Assembly (NCBI GenBank): GCA_007128525.1
Contig: SKXG01000266.1
Location: 1-5,707, forward strand
DNA from: Pseudomonadales bacterium
GTDB taxonomy: Bacteria; Pseudomonadota; Gammaproteobacteria; Pseudomonadales; Azotimanducaceae
Length of the DNA: 5,707 nt
Direction of reading: 5' to 3'
Positions 1-5,707 of the stretch are shown here, one piece after another. Each line of letters opens with the position of its first letter. Positions within the stretch are counted from its first letter, which is position 1. Under the pieces are notes generated by a model. The model made no database searches and was not told the DNA's origin. It saw only the letters and a list, made by a program, of their open reading frames with translations. A program made the position numbers and the translations under genes.

Positions 1-2025
1 GCCGCTGACGGCCGGCGGCTGCTGACAACCTGCCAGCTCAGGCGCCTCAATGACCCGCCGCTGACGCTGCAGCTTGAGAGCCGCCTGATACAGCAACAAC
101 AGCGCCAGCTCATCGTCTGCACAGTGCTGGACAAAAGCGCAGAGGTTGAAGCCGAACGCGCCAGCGAACGACTACGCCGCATGTATGCAACGCTGTCGGA
201 TACCAATGAAGCCATCCTGCGTGCTGGCGGCAAGCGGGAACTCTATCAGCGTGTTTGTGAAGCTGCAGTCGCCGGCAGCAAGCTCATGATGGCTGCTATC
301 ATGCAACCCGATTTTGACAACGCCCAACTGACCGTACGCGCACATGCCAGTCGTGCAGGCTTTCCCGCCGACATCACGCTGCGACCCCGCCTCAATACAG
401 ACGAACACGGCGACCAGGGGCCGGCGCCAGAAGCATTTCATAGCGCGCTTACGGTCATTAGCAACACATGCGGGGTCGATTCAAACCTGGCGCTGTGGCA
501 TTCAGCGTCCAGTCACCTGCGCATTGGATCCGCAGCTGCCGTACCCTTGGTGCGGGACGGCAAGGTAACGGGCGTCATGCTGTTCTGTGCCGACGAGCCC
601 AATACCTTCGACAGCAGCACCGTCGGCCTGCTGGAACGGCTCGCGGCCAACCTCGTCTTTGCGCTGGCCCACTTTGAACACCAGCAACAGCGCCTGCTTG
701 ATGAAGCCCGCATTGAGTTTCTGGCGACTCGCGACAGCCTGACCAACCTCCCCAATCGGGCGCTGTTCACGCAACTGCTCCAACATGACATTCAGGCCGC
801 ACACCGACATGGCCATCAGGGCGCAACCCTGCTGCTCGACCTCGACCGGTTCAAGCTCGTCAACGACACCCTGGGCCACGATACCGGCGATCAGCTGATC
901 GCCACCATGGCTGAACGCTTCGCTCAGTGCCTGCGTGGCAGCGACGTGCTGGCACGACTGGGCGGCGATGAGTTCGCCGTCATGTTGCCCCAGACCGGCA
1001 CCCGGGCCGATGTCGCCAAGGTTGCCCGCAAGTTGCTGTCTGCTGCGTTGCAGCCGGTACCGCTAGATGGCCAGGACTATCGCATCACGGCCAGCATCGG
1101 CATTGCCAGCTACCCGGATGACGACAGCGACCAGGTGCTTGATGCCGGCATCCTGTTGAAACGGGCCGACATGGCCATGTATGCCGCCAAAGAAGCCGGA
1201 CGCAATGACTTTCAGTTCTATGTGTCACACATCCAGCAACGCTCACTGACCAAGATGGCACTGGAGACGCAACTGGCGCAGGCAATGTCACGCCATGAAC
1301 TGCGCCTCGTCTATCAGCCGAAAGTTGATTTATCCAGCAATCAGATCTGTGGCGTAGAGGCGCTCCTGCGCTGGGACAGCGCCTCGCTGGGTCCGATATC
1401 ACCGACTCAGGCCATTCCTGTGGCAGAAGAATCCGGGTTGATCATTCCAATCGGTTACTGGGTGCTGCGCACAGCGTGCGAGCAATACATGGCCTGGCTC
1501 AGCGCTGGACTGAAGCCACCGTCTATGGCTGTCAATCTGTCGCAGCGGCAGTTCAAGGAAAATGACCTGGTCGAGCGCATCGCTGAGCTGCTCGACGAGA
1601 CCGGCATGCCACCCGAACAGCTCGAACTGGAAATCACAGAAAGCATGATGATGCTGGACCCTGCCCGCACCGTGCAGGTACTGAATGAGCTGAAAGCACT
1701 GGGAATTCGCATCGCGGTTGATGACTTTGGAACCGGCTACTCGTCGCTGGCCCGGCTCAAGCAGTTCCCGCTCGACATCATCAAAGTGGATCGCTCCTTC
1801 GTTCGCGACCTGCCCATCAATGCCGAAGACCGCTCCATCGCACGCACCATCATCGCTTTGGGCCACTCACTGAATCTGTCTGTTGTTGCCGAAGGCGTAG
1901 AGAATGCAGCGCAGTGTGCCTTCCTGAAATCTCAGGCCTGTCATCAGGTACAGGGCTATTATTTTGCGCGACCGGAGGCCGCTGAGCGGGTTGCAGACCA
2001 GCTTGCCGTGGGGATTGGGGGCTGA
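1..2025 (+). CDS. GAF-GGDEF-EAL cyclic-di-GMP signalling protein, 5' end outside the window
   Basis: Predicted bifunctional c-di-GMP enzyme: GGDEF domains make c-di-GMP from two GTP and EAL domains hydrolyse it to pGpG. The frame is open from base 1, so the gene starts upstream; the GTG at 124 is internal and has no good ribosome site. Bases 1-140 look like the last strands of a PAS domain followed by a charged helix (DKSAEVEAERASERLRR). A GAF-like sensor covers about 235-680 (AAVPLVRDGKVTGVMLF near its end), then a signalling helix leads into DSLTNLPNR at about 733. In the GGDEF domain (about 730-1215) I see DLDRFK, NDTLGHD, the active-site GGDEF at 961-975, and an inhibitory I-site RGSD at 934-945, five residues upstream. 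The EAL domain (about 1245-2000) keeps EAL (1357-1365), NLSQ (1534), ITES (Glu at 1639), DDFGTGYSS (1720), KVDRSF (1783), AEGVE (1888) and QGYYF (1951). Both activities look intact. No membrane segment is visible in this part. GAF ligand unknown. Confidence 0.95.
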   Translation, partial: AADGRRLLTTCQLRRLNDPPLTLQLESRLIQQQQRQLIVCTVLDKSAEVEAERASERLRRMYATLSDTNEAILRAGGKRELYQRVCEAAVAGSKLMMAAIMQPDFDNAQLTVRAHASRAGFPADITLRPRLNTDEHGDQGPAPEAFHSALTVISNTCGVDSNLALWHSASSHLRIGSAAAVPLVRDGKVTGVMLFCADEPNTFDSSTVGLLERLAANLVFALAHFEHQQQRLLDEARIEFLATRDSLTNLPNRALFTQLLQHDIQAAHRHGHQGATLLLDLDRFKLVNDTLGHDTGDQLIATMAERFAQCLRGSDVLARLGGDEFAVMLPQTGTRADVAKVARKLLSAALQPVPLDGQDYRITASIGIASYPDDDSDQVLDAGILLKRADMAMYAAKEAGRNDFQFYVSHIQQRSLTKMALETQLAQAMSRHELRLVYQPKVDLSSNQICGVEALLRWDSASLGPISPTQAIPVAEESGLIIPIGYWVLRTACEQYMAWLSAGLKPPSMAVNLSQRQFKENDLVERIAELLDETGMPPEQLELEITESMMMLDPARTVQVLNELKALGIRIAVDDFGTGYSSLARLKQFPLDIIKVDRSFVRDLPINAEDRSIARTIIALGHSLNLSVVAEGVENAAQCAFLKSQACHQVQGYYFARPEAAERVADQLAVGIGG

Positions 2026-2027
2026 TG
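2023..2027 (+). promoter_or_regulatory. TGATG stop/start overlap, likely translational coupling of the c-di-GMP gene to ackA
   Basis: The TGA stop (2023-2025) of the GGDEF-EAL gene and the ATG (2025-2027) of ackA share one base. Such overlaps commonly allow termination-reinitiation. The bases just upstream are G-rich (GGGGA at 2010-2014, GGGGG at 2017-2021) without a canonical AGGAG at ideal spacing. There is no space for an ackA promoter outside the upstream coding sequence, so ackA is most simply read as co-transcribed with the signalling gene; an internal promoter cannot be excluded. Confidence 0.7.
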
Positions 2028-3257
2028 CACTCGGCGCTGATTCTCACCCTGAATGCAGGCTCATCCAGCTTCCGCTTCGCACTGTTTCCCTTCGAAGACA
2101 CTGCCAGTGACACTGCCCACAACAATGCTGTTGATGCAGCCCTGGTCAGAGGCCGCATCGACGGCATCCGTTCCGAAGCGCCAACCAGACTGACATTGAG
2201 CCGATGGTCACTTGGCGCGTCACCGGAAGTGGAACAGGATCTGGACAATGTTCAGGATGCCGTCGGCGCCTTGAAGCTGCTGCTTCAGTGGCTGGACGAC
2301 GCAGCGCTGTTGTCACGGGTTCGCGCTGTCGGTCACCGCGTGGTACATGGCGGTCTGCATGAAGACCACTGCGTTCTGAACGCCGACCTGCGCCGCCAGC
2401 TCGAAGCGCTGACACCCCTTGCACCCTTGCATCAACCCAATGATCTCGCAGGCATAGATGCTGTCGCCAAACTGCTGCCGGACCGGCCGCAAACAGCCTG
2501 TTTCGACACCGTTTTTCACCGCAGCATGCCGGCAGTGGCGCGCAAGTTCGCCCTGCCCGCTTCGCTGCGTCAGCCGCATCTACAGCGCTTCGGCTTCCAT
2601 GGCCTGTCCTACGAGTACGTCAGTCGCCACATGCAGACCCGTGTACCAGAACGCGCTCAGCTGCTGATTGCGCACCTGGGCAGTGGCGCCAGCTTGTGCG
2701 CTGTGCGTGACGGACGCAGTCTGGACACGACGATGGGGATGACACCACTCGACGGCGTACCCATGGGTACACGCAGTGGGTCACTGGATCCGGGTGCACT
2801 GCTGTGGTTGTTGCAGCAATCCGGGCTGACTGTCGACAGGCTTCAGGCGCTGCTCTATCACGAGTCGGGACTGCTGGGTCTGTCTGGCATCAGTGCCGAC
2901 ATGCGGCGGTTGCGCCAAAGTGACACTCCGGCAGCGCAGCAGGCCATCGATCACTTTGCTTATCAATGCAGCAAAGCACTCGGCGCGCTGAGCGCGGCAT
3001 TGGAAGCCGTACAAGGCGTGGTGTTTACCGGTGGCATCGGGGAGCATGACGCCAACCTGCGCGCACAAATCATGAACCGGTGTCACTGGCTCGATGTGCA
3101 GATGGACCCTGCCGCCAACGAACGCCATGATTTCTGCATCAGCACTGCGGACTCACGTGTTGGCTGCTATGTCATTCCAACCGACGAAGAGTTCGTCATT
3201 GCCAAAACGACCAGACGGCTATTGAGCGCGCAGACTGCCGGTCCTGACCAGAGCTAA
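2025..3257 (+). CDS. ackA: Acetate kinase
   Basis: Acetate kinase (EC 2.7.2.1), a cytosolic ASKHA-fold enzyme that reversibly converts acetyl-phosphate and ADP to acetate and ATP. The 410-residue product is close to the usual 400. Visible motifs: LNAGSSS at residues 9-15, VGHRVVHGG at 102-110 (Arg105 matches the conserved substrate-binding Arg), FDTVFH at 160-165 (Asp161 at the position of the catalytic Asp), RFGFHGLS at 188-195 (His192), HLGSGAS at 217-223, PMGTRSGSLDPG at 246-257 (Arg250, the second catalytic Arg), FTGGIGEH at 334-341 and PTDEE at 385-389. All expected active-site residues are present. The ATG at 2025 shares its A with the stop of the upstream c-di-GMP gene; a G-rich stretch (2010-2021) is the only ribosome-site candidate, so coupled translation is likely. 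The 3' end overlaps tal on the opposite strand. No pta lies in the window; the nearby phosphoketolase is a direct acetyl-phosphate source. Related butyrate/propionate kinases are less likely given these motifs. Confidence 0.96.
   Translation: MHSALILTLNAGSSSFRFALFPFEDTASDTAHNNAVDAALVRGRIDGIRSEAPTRLTLSRWSLGASPEVEQDLDNVQDAVGALKLLLQWLDDAALLSRVRAVGHRVVHGGLHEDHCVLNADLRRQLEALTPLAPLHQPNDLAGIDAVAKLLPDRPQTACFDTVFHRSMPAVARKFALPASLRQPHLQRFGFHGLSYEYVSRHMQTRVPERAQLLIAHLGSGASLCAVRDGRSLDTTMGMTPLDGVPMGTRSGSLDPGALLWLLQQSGLTVDRLQALLYHESGLLGLSGISADMRRLRQSDTPAAQQAIDHFAYQCSKALGALSAALEAVQGVVFTGGIGEHDANLRAQIMNRCHWLDVQMDPAANERHDFCISTADSRVGCYVIPTDEEFVIAKTTRRLLSAQTAGPDQS
3254..3257. other. Convergent stop-codon overlap between ackA and tal
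   Basis: The four bases CTAA hold both stops: TAA of ackA on the plus strand (3255-3257) and TAG of tal on the minus strand (3256-3254). The genes therefore converge with a 4-base overlap and no intergenic spacer. Any transcription terminator for either unit must lie inside the opposing gene, and no hairpin followed by a T-run is visible near the junction. Confidence 0.9.
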
Positions 3258-4372
3258 CCACGCAGCTGCTCAGCCTTGTGCGTCAAATCATCAAGCAGCG
3301 CCTGCCAGGCGTCGACAAAGGCGTCCACGCCGGCCCGCTCCAGCGCGAAAGTTACCTCCTGCAAAGCGATGCCGAGCTGATCCAGTGTGGCAAGCTCATC
3401 CGACGCCTGCTCACCGGCATCAGAGAGTGTTCGCTCGGCCCGGCCATGATCGAGAAACGCGTCCAGCGTTGCTGGCGGCAGCGTGTTCACGGTGTGCGGG
3501 CCGATGAGCCCATCGACATAACAAACGTCTGAATAATCCGGATTCTTGGTGCCGGTGCTGCCCCACAACAATCGCTGCGGGCGGGCACCCTGTGCCGCGA
3601 GACGCGCGAAGCGATCACCAGCCATATCCTGATGCAGGTGCGCATAAGCAACCTGTGCACTGGCCAGAGCGATCCGTCCTTGCAGCTGTTGCGCACGCGG
3701 GTCGGTCATCTCTGCCAGCAAGGGGTCCACAGCACTGTCGATGCGGCTGATAAAGAACGATGCCACCGACGCCACACCACCCGGTGCTGCAAGACGAGGC
3801 AGGGCCGCATTGTAGGCGGCGAGCACCGCCTGGTAGCGCGCCACTGAGAAAATCAGCGTGACGTTGACGTTGATCCCAAGACCCAGACAGTGCTCTATGG
3901 CTGGCAATCCGGCTTCTGTCGCCGGAATCTTGATCATCAGATTACTGCGATCCACCGCCCGCCAAAGCCGCCGGGCAGCTGCAATGGTGGCGTCGGTATC
4001 GTCGGCCAGCAGCGGTGACACTTCGAGGCTGACATAGCCATCCACACCCTGCGTCGCCTCATATACCGGCTGCAGCAGATCAGCTGCACGCCGAACGTCA
4101 TCGATCATCAGCGATTCCAGCAGGCTCTGAACGTCGGTATCAGGCGCGGTACTCAGCCAACGCTGAATATCGGCATCATAGTCCGTACCGTTGCTGATCG
4201 ACTTGTGAAATATGCTCGGGTTCGTGGTGACGCCGGTGACACCCTGATCGATCAGTCGCGCCAACCCGCCGCCATCAAGCAGTGGTCGATCGATGTAGTC
4301 GAGCCATACGGACTGGCCCAATTGCGCCAACCGGCTCAGCTTTTCATGCCGGGCAGACATCGTATTCTGCAT
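3254..4372 (-). CDS. tal: Transaldolase, long (about 370-residue) subfamily
   Basis: Transaldolase (EC 2.2.1.2), a cytosolic TIM-barrel class I aldolase that moves a dihydroxyacetone unit between sedoheptulose-7-P/glyceraldehyde-3-P and erythrose-4-P/fructose-6-P. The 372-residue product matches the longer subfamily known from mycobacteria and cyanobacteria rather than the roughly 317-residue E. coli TalB type. Motifs: WLDYIDR at residues 23-29 (Asp25, catalytic acid/base position), GVTTNPSIF at 47-55, SLEVSP at 115-120 (Glu117), NLMIKIPAT at 144-152 with Schiff-base Lys148, NVNVTLIFS at 168-176, SFFISRID at 205-212, and the subfamily signature LLWGSTGTKNPDYSD at 268-282 followed by VNTLPP. 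I chose the ATG at 4372, which forms TGATG with the xfp stop. A TTG at 4390 would add six residues and overlap xfp further; an ATG at 4360 would remove four. No clear Shine-Dalgarno sequence precedes any of these, consistent with coupling to xfp. No fused glucose-6-phosphate isomerase domain follows. Confidence 0.95.
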   Translation of the reverse strand: MQNTMSARHEKLSRLAQLGQSVWLDYIDRPLLDGGGLARLIDQGVTGVTTNPSIFHKSISNGTDYDADIQRWLSTAPDTDVQSLLESLMIDDVRRAADLLQPVYEATQGVDGYVSLEVSPLLADDTDATIAAARRLWRAVDRSNLMIKIPATEAGLPAIEHCLGLGINVNVTLIFSVARYQAVLAAYNAALPRLAAPGGVASVASFFISRIDSAVDPLLAEMTDPRAQQLQGRIALASAQVAYAHLHQDMAGDRFARLAAQGARPQRLLWGSTGTKNPDYSDVCYVDGLIGPHTVNTLPPATLDAFLDHGRAERTLSDAGEQASDELATLDQLGIALQEVTFALERAGVDAFVDAWQALLDDLTHKAEQLRG

Positions 4373-4374
4373 CA
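4370..4374 (-). promoter_or_regulatory. TGATG stop/start overlap, likely translational coupling of xfp to tal
   Basis: On the minus strand the TGA stop of xfp (4374-4372) shares its last base with the ATG of tal (4372-4370), the same geometry as the ackA junction on the other strand. The bases before it (GTGGCTGGCG) contain no convincing Shine-Dalgarno sequence, so tal translation probably depends on ribosomes finishing xfp. This overlap is the main reason for preferring this tal start over the TTG six codons upstream. Confidence 0.65.
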
Positions 4375-5707
4375 CGCCAGCCACTGCCAATTTCGAACGT
4401 CGGGCATATCTTCTCCGTGCTCACGGATGTAGTGAAAGTGGTCCACCAGTTTGTCACGCATGGCCTGCTTGGTATAGGCCGCGCGGCTTTGCAGCCCAGG
4501 CACACGATCAATCACGTCCATGACCAGGTGGAAGCGATCCAGCTCATTCAACACCGTCATATCAAAGGGTGTTGTGGTTGTGCCCTCTTCCTTGTAGCCA
4601 CGAACATGGAAGTTGTCATGATTGGTACGCTTGTACGTCAGGCGGTGGATCAGCCAGGGATAGCCATGGTAGGCAAATATGACCGGCCGATCCGTCGTGA
4701 ACAGGCTGTCAAAGTCCGCATGCGACAGACCGTGAGGATGGACATCGTTTGGCTGCAACGTCATCAGATCGACAACATTGACCACCCGCACGCGCAGGTC
4801 AGGCAAGTACTGTCGCAGCAAGTCCACCGCAGCGAGTGTCTCCAGCGTCGGGACATCTCCGGCACAGGCCATCACCACGTCCGGCTCGGCATCCTGATCA
4901 TTGCCGGCCCACGGCCAGATGCCGATGCCCGCCGTACAGTGCCGCACTGCTGAATCCATATCCAGCCACTGCGGCTGGTCCTGCTTGCCGGCGACGATCA
5001 CATTGATGTAGTCGCGGCTCCGCAGCACTTTGTCTGCGACATAGAGCAGGCAGTTGGCGTCGGGAGGCAGATAGACGCGAATGGTGTCCGCCTTCTTGTT
5101 GACGACATGGTCGATAAACCCGGGATCCTGATGGCTGAATCCATTGTGATCCTGCCGCCAGACATGGGATGTCAGCAGATAATTCAGTGACGCAATAGGC
5201 CGGCGCCAGGGCACCTCATGCGACGCCACCTTGAGCCACTTCGCATGCTGATTGAACATCGAGTCGATGATGTGGATAAAGGCTTCATAACAGGAAAACA
5301 GGCCATGACGGCCGGTGAGCAGGTAACCTTCAAGCCAGCCCTGACAGCAATGCTCGGACAGAATCTCCATGACACGGCCGTCCGGCGACAGGTGTTCGTC
5401 ATCCTCCTGCAAAGCTGCCATCCAGGTTTTGTCTGTCACGTCATAGACCGCACCAAGCCGATTGGATTCGGTTTCATCCGGCCCGAACAATCGAAAGTTC
5501 CGCGCGCCGGCATTGCGCTGCATCACTTCCTTCAGATAGACGCCAAGCACGCGAGTGGTCTCCAATGAAACCTGGCCGGGTGCCGGCACCGTGACAGCAT
5601 GGGCACGATAATCCGGTAACAACAGGTCACGCAGCAGCAAGCCGCCATTGGCATGCGGGTTGGCACCCATGCGGCGCTCGCCTTCGGGAACCCACTTCAG
5701 CAACTCC
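4372..5707 (-). CDS. xfp: Xylulose-5-phosphate/fructose-6-phosphate phosphoketolase, C-terminal half (5' end outside the window)
   Basis: Thiamine-diphosphate enzyme (EC 4.1.2.9/4.1.2.22) that cleaves xylulose-5-P, and often fructose-6-P, with phosphate to give acetyl-phosphate plus glyceraldehyde-3-P or erythrose-4-P. The frame runs off the right edge; the roughly 444 visible residues correspond to the second half of a protein normally near 790-825 residues, so about 340-350 are missing, including the N-terminal pyrophosphate-binding domain. Family blocks in order: [12 protein letters not shown] (about 5675-5641), [18 protein letters not shown] carrying the conserved Glu that contacts the thiamine ring (its codon about 5353-5355), LLTGRHG with the following CYEAF Tyr, the hallmark [14 protein letters not shown] (about 5157-5116) with its active-site His, Asn and His, then [37 protein letters not shown] and GTTTTPFDM. 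No frameshift or lost key residue is seen. tal follows directly through a TGATG overlap, so the two are probably one transcription unit whose promoter lies beyond the window. X5P versus F6P preference cannot be judged from this part. Confidence 0.96.
   Translation of the reverse strand, partial: ELLKWVPEGERRMGANPHANGGLLLRDLLLPDYRAHAVTVPAPGQVSLETTRVLGVYLKEVMQRNAGARNFRLFGPDETESNRLGAVYDVTDKTWMAALQEDDEHLSPDGRVMEILSEHCCQGWLEGYLLTGRHGLFSCYEAFIHIIDSMFNQHAKWLKVASHEVPWRRPIASLNYLLTSHVWRQDHNGFSHQDPGFIDHVVNKKADTIRVYLPPDANCLLYVADKVLRSRDYINVIVAGKQDQPQWLDMDSAVRHCTAGIGIWPWAGNDQDAEPDVVMACAGDVPTLETLAAVDLLRQYLPDLRVRVVNVVDLMTLQPNDVHPHGLSHADFDSLFTTDRPVIFAYHGYPWLIHRLTYKRTNHDNFHVRGYKEEGTTTTPFDMTVLNELDRFHLVMDVIDRVPGLQSRAAYTKQAMRDKLVDHFHYIREHGEDMPDVRNWQWLA

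Noticed and set aside
1..66. 10-base direct repeat GCCGCTGACG at 1-10 and 57-66
   Set aside because: It is short and GC-rich, falls in different codon phases within coding sequence, and has no third copy or flanking structure; probably chance.
124..126. GTG as the true start of the GGDEF-EAL gene
   Set aside because: The frame stays open to base 1, the upstream translation reads as a continuation of a PAS-like sensor, and no ribosome site precedes the GTG.
1399..1866. A 155-codon minus-strand open frame inside the EAL domain
   Set aside because: The plus-strand EAL motifs are intact across the same bases and the antisense product shows no recognisable domain, so it is a shadow frame. The same holds for the minus-strand frames at 502-879, 1850-2248 and 2781-3128.
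3260..3283. Possible hairpin near the convergent stops (ACGCA-GCTG pairing with CAGC-TGCGT)
   Set aside because: The stem has a 4-base bulge and only a 2-base loop, and there is no T-run after it on either strand, so it does not qualify as an intrinsic terminator.
4282..4953. A 223-codon plus-strand open frame opposite xfp and the start of tal
   Set aside because: It lies wholly antisense to strongly conserved phosphoketolase and transaldolase coding sequence, its translation resembles no family I know, and long antisense frames are common in GC-rich genes.
5701..5703. TTG as a start for a short phosphoketolase
   Set aside because: The frame continues past it to the window edge, and the family requires about 340-350 more N-terminal residues, so this is an internal Leu codon.

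Overview
The window is a gapless, fully coding stretch of about 59% GC (judged by eye) from a bacterial chromosome. Family content and codon use suggest a proteobacterium, perhaps a gammaproteobacterium, but nothing here fixes a genus. It holds four genes, two of them cut by the window edges. No RNA gene, mobile element, CRISPR array or intergenic region is visible.

Layout. Bases 1-2025 (+) are the C-terminal part of a multidomain c-di-GMP signalling protein (end of a probable PAS domain, then GAF, GGDEF and EAL) with intact catalytic motifs in both enzymatic domains. Its TGA stop shares one base with the ATG of an acetate kinase gene (ackA, 2025-3257, +). The TAA stop of ackA overlaps, tail to tail, the TAG stop of a transaldolase gene (tal, 3254-4372, -). 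Upstream of tal on the minus strand, again joined by a TGATG overlap, is the C-terminal half of a xylulose-5-phosphate/fructose-6-phosphate phosphoketolase (xfp, from 4372 past the right edge).

How the genes fit together. Phosphoketolase splits xylulose-5-P or fructose-6-P with phosphate into acetyl-phosphate plus a triose- or tetrose-phosphate. Transaldolase rearranges the sugar phosphates of the non-oxidative pentose phosphate pathway and can use or supply the erythrose-4-P. Acetate kinase turns acetyl-phosphate into acetate and ATP. The three form a compact phosphoketolase shunt, although ackA lies on the opposite strand and is coupled to the c-di-GMP gene rather than to xfp-tal.

The enzymes belong to well-known families and I see no clearly undescribed system. 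The most interesting points are arrangements: an acetyl-phosphate enzyme translationally coupled to a c-di-GMP enzyme, and a 4-base convergent stop-codon overlap that leaves no room for an intergenic terminator.
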